Origin: Gemmatimonadota bacterium
GTDB lineage: Bacteria; Gemmatimonadota; Gemmatimonadetes; Longimicrobiales; Gaopeijiaceae
Direction of reading: 5' to 3'
Assembly (NCBI GenBank): GCA_022826025.1
Contig: JAJDVR010000237.1
Coordinates: 1 to 40,228 of the forward strand
DNA: 40,228 nt
Position numbers and translations under genes: made by a program. Numbering within the stretch: the first letter of the stretch is position 1; each line of letters opens with the position of its first letter. The notes beneath the pieces are model-generated. The model saw only the letters and a program-made list of their open reading frames with translations, was not told the DNA's origin and did not search any database. Shown here one piece after another: positions 24,836 to 34,254 of the stretch.

Positions 24836-27292
24836 ATGCCGCGAATCTCCGAGATCTTCGAAACCCTCGAATACGGGCCCGCGCCCGAGAGCGCCGACCG
24901 GGCGCAAGCCTGGCTCGGTGAGCGCGCACGCTCCTTCGGCCTTTTCATCGGCGGCGCCTGGGTCGAAGGCGCGGGTGCGGAGATGTTCGACACCGTCAAC
25001 CCGGCGAACGGGAAGGCCCTCGCGCGCATTACCCAGGGAGGCCCCGGGGATGTCGACCAAGCCGTGCGCGCCGCCCGCGCCGCGCAGGAGCCATGGGCGC
25101 AGCTCGGCGGTCACGCCCGCGCCCGCTTCCTTTACGCGCTGGCCCGCCGCATCCACCGGCATGCGCGCCTCTTCTCGGTCCTGGAGACGCTGGACAACGG
25201 CAAGCCCGTGCGCGAATCGCGCGACATCGACATCCCGCTCGTGGTGCGCCACTTCTATCACCACGCGGGATGGGCGCAACTGATGGACGCGGAGTTCCCG
25301 GATCAGGTCCCCGTCGGCGTCGCCGGCCAGATCATCCCCTGGAACTTCCCGCTGCTGATGCTGGCGTGGAAGATCGCGCCCGCGCTGGCCACCGGGAACA
25401 CGGTGGTGCTCAAGCCCGCCGAGTTTACGCCCCTCACCGCCCTGCTCTTCGCCGAGATCTGCCGGGAGACCGGCCTGCCCCCCGGAGTCGTGAACGTGGT
25501 GACGGGTGACGGCCGCACCGGTGCCACCCTGGTGGCGCACCCCGGCGTCGACAAGATCGCCTTCACCGGCTCCACGGAGGTGGGGCGCCTCATCCGCAGC
25601 GGGACTGCGGGCAGCGGCAAGCGTCTCTCGCTCGAACTGGGGGGCAAGTCGCCCTTCATCGTCTACGAGGACGCGGACCTGGACGGCGTGGTCGAGGGGG
25701 TCGTCGACGCCATCTGGTTCAACCAGGGGCAGGTGTGCTGCGCGGGTTCACGCATTCTGGTTCAGGAGGGCGTCGCGGAGACGCTGGAGCGCAAGCTCAA
25801 GGCGCGCATGGAGATGCTGCGCATGGGCGATCCGCTGGACAAGGCCGTGGACATGGGCGCCATCATCGCGCCCGTGCAGCTCGAGAAGATTCGGCGGCTG
25901 GTGGACGAGGGCCGGCAGGACGGCGCGCACATCTGGCAGCCGTCGTGGAGCACGCCGGCGGAGGGGTATTTCTACCCGCCGACGCTGTGCACCCGGGTCG
26001 CGCCCGCGTCCGCCATCGCGCAGGTCGAGATCTTCGGGCCGGTGGTGGTGATGATGACCTTCCGCACGCCGGAGGAGTCGGTCCGGCTCGCCAACGACAC
26101 GCGCTACGGGCTCGCGGCCAGCATCTGGAGCGAGAACGTCAACCTGGCGCTGGACATCGCGCCGAAGGTGAAGGCGGGCACGGTGTGGATCAACTGCACC
26201 AACGTCTTCGACGCGGCATCCGGGTTCGGCGGCTACCGCGAGAGCGGCTTCGGGCGCGAGGGTGGGCGCGAGGGTCTCCACGAGTACCTGAAGCCCGCGT
26301 GGCAGGCACGCGACGGGGCATCGACGAGCGAGAACGTCGATGCCGTACCGCAAGTGGTCGCGGGCGAATCGGTTTCGTTCGAGGATGGGCGGCCGGACGT
26401 GCCGCCGGAAGACGACGAGCCACCGCTTGCGGGCGACGCGATGCCGCGGGTGGACCGCACCATCCGCATGTACATCGGGGGCCGCCAGGCGCGGCCCGAC
26501 GGCGGCTACACGACGCTCGTCCGCGGGGCCTCGGGCGAGGTGGTGGGGGAAGTGGGCCGCGGCAACCGCAAGGACATCCGCAACGCGGTCGAGGCGGCGC
26601 GGCACGCCGGCGGATGGGCCGACCGCACCGCCCACAACCGCGCGCAGATCCTCTACTTCATCGCCGAGAACCTCGCCGTGCGCGCATCCGAGTTCGCGGC
26701 CCGCATCCGGTCACTCACCGGGCAGAGCGCCGGCCGCGCGTCCGAGGAAGTCGATCTCTCGATCCGCCGCCTCTTCAGCTATGCGGCGCACGCGGACAAG
26801 TGGGACGGGCACGTCCACCGCACGCCCTACCGGAACGTCACCCTCGCCATGCCCGAGAGTCTGGGGGTGGTCGCCATCGTGTGCCCGGAGCGAAACCCGC
26901 TGCTGGGCTTCATCTCGCTGACCGCGCCCGCCATCGCAACCGGCAACACCGTGGTCGCCGTTCCCTCCGAGCGCTGCCCGCTCTCCGCCACCGACCTCTG
27001 CCAGGTGCTGGACACCTCCGACCTGCCGGGCGGGGTGGTCAACGTCGTCACGGGCGAGCATGCGGAACTGGCGCGGGTGCTGGCCGCGCACGACGACGTG
27101 GACGCCATCTGGTACTTCGGCGCGGATAGCGGGGTGGAGGAGGTCGAGCGCCTCTCCACGGGAAACATGAAGCAGACCTGGACGGAGACCGGCCTCCGGC
27201 GGCGATGGCGGACGCCCGAGCAGGGGGAAGGCGACGAATTCCTGCGCCGGGCGACGCAGGTCAAGAACATCTGGATACCCTACGGGGAATAG
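24836..27292 (+). CDS. Dual-domain aldehyde dehydrogenase (ALDH16-like); second ALDH domain apparently without catalytic Cys
   Basis: First domain: IIPWNFPLLMLAWKIAPALATGNTVVLKPAE, FTGSTEVGRLI, SLELGGKSPFIV, NQGQVCCAGSRILVQ. Second ALDH-like domain from about residue 540 onwards ends GVEEVERLSTGNMKQTWTETGLRRRW...KNIWIPYGE with no Cys at the active-site position. Confidence 0.88.
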   Translation: MPRISEIFETLEYGPAPESADRAQAWLGERARSFGLFIGGAWVEGAGAEMFDTVNPANGKALARITQGGPGDVDQAVRAARAAQEPWAQLGGHARARFLYALARRIHRHARLFSVLETLDNGKPVRESRDIDIPLVVRHFYHHAGWAQLMDAEFPDQVPVGVAGQIIPWNFPLLMLAWKIAPALATGNTVVLKPAEFTPLTALLFAEICRETGLPPGVVNVVTGDGRTGATLVAHPGVDKIAFTGSTEVGRLIRSGTAGSGKRLSLELGGKSPFIVYEDADLDGVVEGVVDAIWFNQGQVCCAGSRILVQEGVAETLERKLKARMEMLRMGDPLDKAVDMGAIIAPVQLEKIRRLVDEGRQDGAHIWQPSWSTPAEGYFYPPTLCTRVAPASAIAQVEIFGPVVVMMTFRTPEESVRLANDTRYGLAASIWSENVNLALDIAPKVKAGTVWINCTNVFDAASGFGGYRESGFGREGGREGLHEYLKPAWQARDGASTSENVDAVPQVVAGESVSFEDGRPDVPPEDDEPPLAGDAMPRVDRTIRMYIGGRQARPDGGYTTLVRGASGEVVGEVGRGNRKDIRNAVEAARHAGGWADRTAHNRAQILYFIAENLAVRASEFAARIRSLTGQSAGRASEEVDLSIRRLFSYAAHADKWDGHVHRTPYRNVTLAMPESLGVVAIVCPERNPLLGFISLTAPAIATGNTVVAVPSERCPLSATDLCQVLDTSDLPGGVVNVVTGEHAELARVLAAHDDVDAIWYFGADSGVEEVERLSTGNMKQTWTETGLRRRWRTPEQGEGDEFLRRATQVKNIWIPYGE

Positions 27293-27320
27293 GTCCGCCC
27301 GCCCCGTCTCCGAGCTGCCG

Positions 27321-27758
27321 CTAGTTGAAGGTATAGGTGCAGACCAACTCGGGGACCTGTTCCGACAGCACGGATGCGACTTCGCAGATGGCCTCGCCGC
27401 GCACGAACAACTGAAGGCTCACCTGTGGCGTTGCCTCCGTCTCCGGAGGTCGGCCGACGCTCACGAAAATGCGGGCCCCGCCGCCCAGCTCAAGATCCGC
27501 CTGATACCCGGGATCAACGGTTGAAGTGTCGGCCGAAACGACCTCTTCCCGGCGGTTGCCGAAGTTGTCCCAGATGTAGACGAACTGGTTCGACGTGACC
27601 AGGGTCAGGGGACCCGGGCCCGGGCCGCCGACGACGATGCTTGCGGTCGTGGGGGCTTCCGTTGGCCCATCAAGGATCGAGCAGGCCGTGAGGGCCGACA
27701 CGCCGGCGACGATGGCGAACCATCCCATCCGCACCCGCTCTGCGGAGTATGCACTCAT
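27321..27758 (-). CDS. Hypothetical lipoprotein
   Basis: Signal peptide with lipobox (GVSALTACSILDG); no recognised domain. Confidence 0.65.
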   Translation of the reverse strand: MSAYSAERVRMGWFAIVAGVSALTACSILDGPTEAPTTASIVVGGPGPGPLTLVTSNQFVYIWDNFGNRREEVVSADTSTVDPGYQADLELGGGARIFVSVGRPPETEATPQVSLQLFVRGEAICEVASVLSEQVPELVCTYTFN

Positions 27759-27879
27759 GAAATCACCTCATAACAGGAGAACGGGGCGCGCGAGCACGAT
27801 GGAGCCGCACGGGCGCCTCACCCCCCTAATCGTGTCGGATTCGACAGGGCTCCGCCAGTGCGCCGGGGAGCAGTTTCCC

Positions 27880-28266
27880 TCAGGCAACCAGCGCGATGGC
27901 GTCGATTTCGACGCTCACGTTCCTGGGCAGCGCGCCCGCCTGCACGGTCGAGCGGGCGGGACGGTGGTCGCCGAAGTGCTCGGCGTAGACCTCGTTCATG
28001 GCGGCGAACTCGCCCATGTCCGCGAGGAAGACGGTCGTCTTGACGACGGTGGAAAGCGATGCGCCGGAGGCCTCCAGCACCGCCGCCAGGTTGCGCAGCA
28101 CCTGGTGCGTCTGCTCCTGTATGTCTCCCCTCAGCAACTCGCCCGTTGACGGGACCAGCGGGATCTGCCCGGAGGCGAAGAGAAGCCCTCGCGCGGCGAT
28201 CGCCTGGGAGTAGGGACCGATGGCCCTGGGGGCGCTGTCCGTGTGCACGACCGTTGTTTCGCTCAT
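27880..28266 (-). CDS. ridA: RidA family enamine/imine deaminase
   Basis: [33 protein letters not shown]...[71 protein letters not shown]. Confidence 0.95.
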   Translation of the reverse strand: MSETTVVHTDSAPRAIGPYSQAIAARGLLFASGQIPLVPSTGELLRGDIQEQTHQVLRNLAAVLEASGASLSTVVKTTVFLADMGEFAAMNEVYAEHFGDHRPARSTVQAGALPRNVSVEIDAIALVA

Positions 28267-29399
28267 CTGGTGTCAGACTCCGTGGCTGAGTTGTTCGGGG
28301 ATGCGACCCGTCCTCTTCCCTCGATGGGCCAGGTTTCCCAGTGCTCTCCTTCGTGCGCGATGACGCGATCCTGCAGGTTCACCGAGACACAGACGTGGTT
28401 GGGCAGCAGCCGCACCAGCTCTCCCACCCGCGGACGCCAGTCCGTGCCCGCGATGTCCAGTACGCCGTGTTCTTCCGACAGAGCGACCACGCGCACCTCC
28501 GGACGCCCGGCCAGGGCGGCGTATCCGATGCCTGCAGTGTCGTGCAGCTCCTTTGAGAGCGCCTTGGAGCCCGCGTCGACCACCGCCCGTCCCGGGACTG
28601 CGGTGCTCACCACCGTGGCGAGAATCGAGTAGGCGCACTCGCGGTGACGAGCCACGCCCATGCCGGTCATGTCGAGGTCGTTGTAGATGACCGTGCCGGC
28701 CCGCACTTCGGTCAGGCGGGGAAGCAGGTGACTGTGCCAGAGGGTGGGGCTTGAGCCGCCGCTGACGACCTCTGGCGCGAGGCCGGCCCCGTCAAGTGTC
28801 GCACAGCAGGACTCGAGCCGGTCCGCAAGCGCGCCGATCGCCCGCTCCTGCTCGGACACATGCGTGCGGATGTGCCCCGGGTAGAACATGATGCCCCTGT
28901 ATTCCAGACTCTCCGCGTCGCGGGCGAGTGCCGCCAGCAGGGCGGCCTCCCTCGCTGTCTGCACCCCTGTCCGCCCCAGCCCCACATCCACTTCGACCAG
29001 GACACCGACCGTCCTTCCCGCCGCTCGCGCGGCCTCCGCCAGGCCGCGAAGCGCCACCTCCGAATCCAGGGCCACGGTCAGCGCGACCCGCTCCGGCAGG
29101 GCCATCAGCCGTTCCAGCTTCCTCTTTCCGAGGGGAGGATAGGCGAGCAGCAGGTCCTCGCAGACCCGAGCCATGACTTCCGCCTCGTGCGGCGTGGCCA
29201 CGGTGAGCCCCCGCGCGCCGGCTTCCAACTGGATGCGGGCGAGCGCGAGGCTCTTGTGGGTCTTTACGTGCGGGCGCCAGGCGATCCCGTGGCGCTCCGT
29301 GTAGGCGGCTATCCTGGCGGCGTTGGCGCGCGCCTTCACCAGGTCGACGAGGGCGACGGGGGTCTCCGCGTCCACGAGACCGGTGGCGATCCCGTTCAC
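28263..29399 (-). CDS. DSD1-family PLP enzyme (D-serine dehydratase/D-threonine aldolase-like)
   Basis: [64 protein letters not shown] (PLP Lys in HVKTHK) and [14 protein letters not shown] (His/Cys metal-site motif). GTG start at 29399. Confidence 0.88.
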   Translation of the reverse strand: MNGIATGLVDAETPVALVDLVKARANAARIAAYTERHGIAWRPHVKTHKSLALARIQLEAGARGLTVATPHEAEVMARVCEDLLLAYPPLGKRKLERLMALPERVALTVALDSEVALRGLAEAARAAGRTVGVLVEVDVGLGRTGVQTAREAALLAALARDAESLEYRGIMFYPGHIRTHVSEQERAIGALADRLESCCATLDGAGLAPEVVSGGSSPTLWHSHLLPRLTEVRAGTVIYNDLDMTGMGVARHRECAYSILATVVSTAVPGRAVVDAGSKALSKELHDTAGIGYAALAGRPEVRVVALSEEHGVLDIAGTDWRPRVGELVRLLPNHVCVSVNLQDRVIAHEGEHWETWPIEGRGRVASPNNSATESDTR

Positions 29400-29944
29400 C
29401 CGAGGGCCGCCTCCAGGGCGTCGAAGAACTCCCGGTCTTCCTCGGACACCGGACCGATGCGCACGAAGCGGATCGTTCCTTCCCGGTCGACCAGGTAGGT
29501 GGCCGGGAGACCGACGGCGCGGAACGCGTCCATCGAACGCATCTCCGGATCGTGCAGGATCGTGTAGGTCACGCCGTACTCGCCGGCGAACTCGCGCACC
29601 ACATCCTCGAACCCGGCGTCGTCGACGGAGATGCCGACGATCTCGAAGCCCCGCTCGCGATGCTCGTCGTAGAGCGACTGCAGGAAGGGCGTCTCGAACC
29701 TGCAGGGCGCGCACCAGGTGGCCCACAGGTTGACCAGCACGACCTGGCCGCGCAGGTCGGAGAGCGCGAGCGCCTCGCCGTCCAGCGTGGCCGCCTGGAC
29801 GTCCGGCACCGGGTCCCCCGCAACCGGGGGTCGATCGACCGGCGCGCACGCCGTGCAGAGCCAGAGGATGCCCAGGGCTGCACAAATTGGACCGGCGCCC
29901 GGTGCTGTCGGGCGGAACCATCGTATGAGAGAATCGATGTCCAT
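29396..29944 (-). CDS. TlpA-like thioredoxin-fold lipoprotein/secreted oxidoreductase
   Basis: VVLVNLWATWCAPCRFETPFLQSLYDEH, GLPATYLVDREGTI; start MDIDSLIRWFRP. Overlaps the downstream DSD1-like gene by 4 nt. Confidence 0.9.
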   Translation of the reverse strand: MDIDSLIRWFRPTAPGAGPICAALGILWLCTACAPVDRPPVAGDPVPDVQAATLDGEALALSDLRGQVVLVNLWATWCAPCRFETPFLQSLYDEHRERGFEIVGISVDDAGFEDVVREFAGEYGVTYTILHDPEMRSMDAFRAVGLPATYLVDREGTIRFVRIGPVSEEDREFFDALEAALG

Positions 29945-30159
29945 GCTCCTGGTTCGCGGGGAGGTGCATAGCGCGGTCACGGGCGTGGGCCGTAAGTTCA
30001 ACTTCCGTCCCCGCAACCGCAACGATAGCCGCCGGGCACGCCCGCGAGCGCGCGCGGACCTTACCCCCTAGCCCCGTGTACTGACGCCATCATCCGCTAC
30101 GCTCGCCCACGCTTCCAGTCAGCATCCGGCTGCGCGACGACATACGCCAAGGTCAGGCC

Positions 30160-33100
30160 ATGACATCCTTCTCCTCGTCCGCCGTCCGCCGGAACCTGTG
30201 CGCCGGGGTCCTGCCGGCCGTCGCCGCACTGACGGTCCTGCTCCTGCCCGAACCGATCGAAGCTCAGTACTTCGGGCGAAACAAGGTGCAGTACGACTCC
30301 TTCGATTTCCGGGTCATGAAGACCCCCCACTTCGACATCCACTACTACGACGAGGCTGCAGTCGCGATCGAGGACGCCGCCCGCATGTCCGAGCGCTGGT
30401 ACGAGCGGCTGGCTCGCACCTTCCAGCACGAGTTCGAGCGGCCCAAGCCGGTCATCCTGTACGCCGACCATCCCGACTTCCAGCAGACCAACACCCTCTC
30501 GGGCTTCATCAGCGAGGGCACCGGCGGTGTGACCGAATCGCTGAAGAATCGCGTCATCATGCCGCTGGCGGGCACCTATTATGACACCGACCATGTGCTC
30601 GGCCACGAGCTGGTGCACGCCTTTCAGTACAACATCGCCCAGTCGCGCAGCGGAGGCGGGCTGCGCGGCATGGCCCAGTTGCCGCTATGGGTGGTGGAGG
30701 GGATGGCCGAATACCTCTCGGTCGGCCGCGAAGACCCCCTTACGGGCATGTGGCTGAGGGATGCCCTGCTGCGCGACGACGTGCCGACCCTCGAACAGAT
30801 GACCCGGGAGCGACGCTTCTTCCCGTACCGCTTCGGCCAGGCGTTCTGGACCTACGTCGGCGGCACCTATGGCGATGAGGCCGTAACCGAGCTGTACCGC
30901 CGCTCGCTCCAGGTGGGGTGGGAGAACGCCATCGTGAGCGTGCTGGGAAAGACGCAGGACTCCGTGTCGGCGGACTGGCACCAGGCGATCGAGAGCGAGT
31001 ACCGGCCGCTGATGGCCGGCCGCCTGGCACCGGGCGAAGTGGGCGCCCTGCTGCTCGCTCCCTCCACGGGGGCAGGCAGCCAGAACGTGGCGCCCTCGGT
31101 CAGCCCCGACGGCCGGTACGTGGCCTTCATCTCGGAGCGGGACCTCTTCTCGGTCGATCTGTTCATGGCCGATGCGCGCACCGGGAGAATCATCCGCAGA
31201 CTGTCCAGCGCCGCTTCGGACGCGCACATGGACGCGCTTCGCTTTCTCGACTCCTCGGGCTCCTGGTCTCCGGACGGGCAGCTGTTCGCCTTCGTGGCGA
31301 TCGCAGACGGAGACAACCAGCTCGTCATCGTGGATGTCGACAACTCGGACGTGGAGCAGCGCATCGAGGTCGAGAGTGCCAACATCGGGGCCATCTCCAA
31401 CCCTGCCTGGTCTCCGGACGGCGGCTCGATCGTGTTCGCGGGACAGTCGGGGGGCATCTCCGACCTGTTCATGCTCGATATCGAGACGGAAGAGATCACC
31501 CGCCTCACCAACGACAAGCACGGGGACATGCAGCCGGCGTTCTCACCCGACGGCTCCATGCTCGCCTTCGTCTCCGACCGGGGACCCGAAACGGACTTCA
31601 CCGATCTGGTCTTCAGCCGTCCGCGCATCGCGCTTCTCGACATGGAGACCCGCGAGGTCCGTACGCTCGACCTGTTCGAGAACGTCAAGCACCTCAACCC
31701 CCAGTTCACTCCGGACGGCCGGGGCCTCTACTTCATCTCGGACCGGGACGGCTTCAGCGACATCTACCGCGTGAACCTTCCCACCGGCGAGATCTATCGG
31801 GTAACCAACATCGCGACCGCGGTCAGCGGGATCACGAGCGGTTCGCCGGCCATGAGCGTCGCCTCCGAAACCGGCACTCTGGTGTTCTCGGTCTTCGATG
31901 AATTCGAGTTTCACATCTACTCGCTCTCCTCGCAGGAAGCGGGCGCCGCCCAGGAACTGGCGCGCGAGGGGACGGAAGTCCCCGAGGGCCGTCTTATTCC
32001 GCCCGCGGAGCCGCTCGTGCGCAGCCGGGTCGCGAACTACCTGGCCGATCCGCTCACCGGACTGCCTCCCATTGGGACCTACATCTCCGAAGAGGCATCC
32101 ACCTACGACCCCGGCCTGAAGCTCGATTACGTGGGTCAGCCCATGATCGGCATCGGAGCCGGCGACATCTACGGCAACAACCTGCAGGGCGGAGCCGCGG
32201 CGTTCTTCAGCGACATGCTCGGAGACCGCACTCTGGGGGTCGCCGTACAGGCCCAGGGCACCTTCAAGGATGTGGGCGGACAGTTCCTCTACCAGAACAT
32301 GAAACGGCGCTGGAACTGGGGCGTCTCCGGGGGACGAATACCCATTCAGCTGCTGTGGGCGAGCTTCGAGCGTTCGCCGAACGGCATGCCCGCCTACCGG
32401 GCCCTGCGGGAGCGGATCTTCATCGACTCCGCGGTCGGAATGCTGGCGTACCCCTTCTCCACCACGCAGCGGATCGAAAGCCGCTTCGGCGTTACCCGCT
32501 ATTCCTTCGACCTGGAAGAGGAGTACCTCTTCTTCGACCCGCTCGGGCGGCTGATGGATCGCCGCGTCCGCGAGCTGGAGTCATCGCAGCTGCCGCTCAA
32601 CATGGTGCACGCGTCGATCGCGCTGGTGGGCGACAACTCCTATTCCGCCTTCACTTCTCCGGTGCGCGGTTCCAGGTACCGCTTCGAGTACGAGAACACC
32701 GTGGGCACCGCGGACTTCCATACCCTGACCGCCGACTACCGCCGGTACTTCAATCCCATGCGCGAGCTTACCATCGCCTTCAGGGGGATGCACTACGGGC
32801 GCTACGGGATCACCGCCGACGAGACCCGGTCCGGGCTGCGCCAGATCTTCCTGGGGTACGAGAGCCTCATCCGCGGCTACGCCAGGGAGAGCTTCGATTT
32901 CACCGGCTGCGTGCAGGTGGAGACCTGCATGGAATCGGAGCGCTACCGGCAGCTGTTCGGCCAGCGCATCCAGGTGTTCAACTTCGAATTCCGGGTTCCG
33001 ATCACCGGCGTGAGCCAGTTCGGTCTGCTCAACCTGCCCTTCCTCCCCATCGAGCTGGTCACCTTCGCCGATGTGGGGTTGGCGTGGGACGACTTCGGGA

Positions 33101-33276
33101 CTGTGGATCTGCGCTTTGACAGAAGGACGACGGATCGCGTTCCCGTCTTCAGCACCGGCGTCTCGGCGCGGGCCAACCTGCTCGGGTTCCTGATCCTGGA
33201 GAGCTACTACGCCTACCCCTTCCAGCGGCCCGACAAGGGCTGGCACTGGGGCTTCACCCTGGCGCCGGGCTGGTAG
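30160..33276 (+). CDS. Peptidase MA-like (HExxH...E) + PD40 propeller + outer-membrane beta-barrel fusion protein
   Basis: DHVLGHELVHAFQYNIAQ ... LPLWVVEGMAEYLSVG (gluzincin PF13485-like); SPDGRYVAFISERD, SWSPDGQLFAFVA, PAWSPDGGSIVFAG, PAFSPDGSMLAFVSDRG, FTPDGRGLYFISDRDG propeller repeats; BamA/surface-antigen-like C-terminal half ending in aromatic W. Confidence 0.85.
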   Translation: MTSFSSSAVRRNLCAGVLPAVAALTVLLLPEPIEAQYFGRNKVQYDSFDFRVMKTPHFDIHYYDEAAVAIEDAARMSERWYERLARTFQHEFERPKPVILYADHPDFQQTNTLSGFISEGTGGVTESLKNRVIMPLAGTYYDTDHVLGHELVHAFQYNIAQSRSGGGLRGMAQLPLWVVEGMAEYLSVGREDPLTGMWLRDALLRDDVPTLEQMTRERRFFPYRFGQAFWTYVGGTYGDEAVTELYRRSLQVGWENAIVSVLGKTQDSVSADWHQAIESEYRPLMAGRLAPGEVGALLLAPSTGAGSQNVAPSVSPDGRYVAFISERDLFSVDLFMADARTGRIIRRLSSAASDAHMDALRFLDSSGSWSPDGQLFAFVAIADGDNQLVIVDVDNSDVEQRIEVESANIGAISNPAWSPDGGSIVFAGQSGGISDLFMLDIETEEITRLTNDKHGDMQPAFSPDGSMLAFVSDRGPETDFTDLVFSRPRIALLDMETREVRTLDLFENVKHLNPQFTPDGRGLYFISDRDGFSDIYRVNLPTGEIYRVTNIATAVSGITSGSPAMSVASETGTLVFSVFDEFEFHIYSLSSQEAGAAQELAREGTEVPEGRLIPPAEPLVRSRVANYLADPLTGLPPIGTYISEEASTYDPGLKLDYVGQPMIGIGAGDIYGNNLQGGAAAFFSDMLGDRTLGVAVQAQGTFKDVGGQFLYQNMKRRWNWGVSGGRIPIQLLWASFERSPNGMPAYRALRERIFIDSAVGMLAYPFSTTQRIESRFGVTRYSFDLEEEYLFFDPLGRLMDRRVRELESSQLPLNMVHASIALVGDNSYSAFTSPVRGSRYRFEYENTVGTADFHTLTADYRRYFNPMRELTIAFRGMHYGRYGITADETRSGLRQIFLGYESLIRGYARESFDFTGCVQVETCMESERYRQLFGQRIQVFNFEFRVPITGVSQFGLLNLPFLPIELVTFADVGLAWDDFGTVDLRFDRRTTDRVPVFSTGVSARANLLGFLILESYYAYPFQRPDKGWHWGFTLAPGW

Positions 33277-33297
33277 GCGAAGGAACCCCTCAGGCGG

Positions 33298-34254
33298 TCA
33301 GAAGATCGAGAGGCTGATGTACCTGCCGGGATTCTCCCGGATGTCGTCCAGCAGCAGCTGGAGACTCGACGCGGCCGAGGTCAGGTTGACGTAGAGCGAG
33401 TCGTCACGGGACAGCCTTCCCAGGGTACCCTCGCCCCGCTCCATGCGCCCGAGGATTGCGCGCAGATCGGCGATCGCCGGCTCCAGGACTTCGAGGTTCC
33501 GGTTGGCAGCCGAGAGCGCGGAATCCGCCCGCATGGCGGCGCTCTCGAGCGCGGGTGCCGTTGACGATGTCGTGCTGCTCACCGAGCGAGCCGCTTCGTT
33601 GATCGACTCGACCAGCTGGGCGATCTCGTTCCGCTGCTCGCGAGCGATCTCAGCAAAGTCCGTGAGCAGGGATTCCAGCTCCTGCGCGCTCGTCTGAAAC
33701 GACGCCACCGTGGGCTCGTTCAGGAGGTCGGCAACCCGCTGGATCATGTCGGTGGCATCGTCGCCGACGTCCGATACGATGCCGTAGACGTCGGAGCTCA
33801 CCGTCCCCTGAAGGATGTCGCCCCCCTCCGCCATGACTGGCGAGTTTCCGGGCAGGATCTCCACGGTGCGACCGCCCATCAGGCCGATGCCCACGAGCCG
33901 CACCTGGGAGTCGCCGGGAATCTCGTATTCCCCTTCGATCTCGAGTTCGATGCTCACCCCCGCGGGCACCATCACGAAGCTCATCACACGCCCGATGTTG
34001 ACGCCACGCATCTGCACGGGATCGGATCTCCGCAGCCCGCCCGCGTTCTCCACCACGGCCATGACCGAGTAGCGTCCCCGGAACATGGACGGGTCGGTCA
34101 GCATGAAGAGGGCGACCAGCGTGGCCAGCACTCCGGCGACAATGAAGATCCCGACGCGCGCCTCGCTCATGAGCGCCCGCGGCGGGACGGCCTGCTTGAG
34201 TTCCGCGTCCGAAGGCCCGGAACTCGTCCGGTAGTCCGTTTCCGCTTCGTTCAT
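33298..34254 (-). CDS. mlaD: MCE/MlaD family protein
   Basis: TM anchor then YSVMAVVENAGGLRRSDPVQMRGVNIGRVMSF ... LVGIGLMGGRTVEILPGN (MCE domain). Start MNEAETDYRTSSG. Confidence 0.88.
   Translation of the reverse strand: MNEAETDYRTSSGPSDAELKQAVPPRALMSEARVGIFIVAGVLATLVALFMLTDPSMFRGRYSVMAVVENAGGLRRSDPVQMRGVNIGRVMSFVMVPAGVSIELEIEGEYEIPGDSQVRLVGIGLMGGRTVEILPGNSPVMAEGGDILQGTVSSDVYGIVSDVGDDATDMIQRVADLLNEPTVASFQTSAQELESLLTDFAEIAREQRNEIAQLVESINEAARSVSSTTSSTAPALESAAMRADSALSAANRNLEVLEPAIADLRAILGRMERGEGTLGRLSRDDSLYVNLTSAASSLQLLLDDIRENPGRYISLSIF

Noticed and set aside
23993-27292. 1099-aa plus-strand ORF as a single protein
   Set aside because: The N-terminal part is a shadow frame of deoC; the dual ALDH starts at 24836.
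28263-29969. 568-aa minus-strand ORF as a single protein
   Set aside because: Upstream part is a shadow frame of tlpA; the DSD1-like protein starts at GTG 29399.
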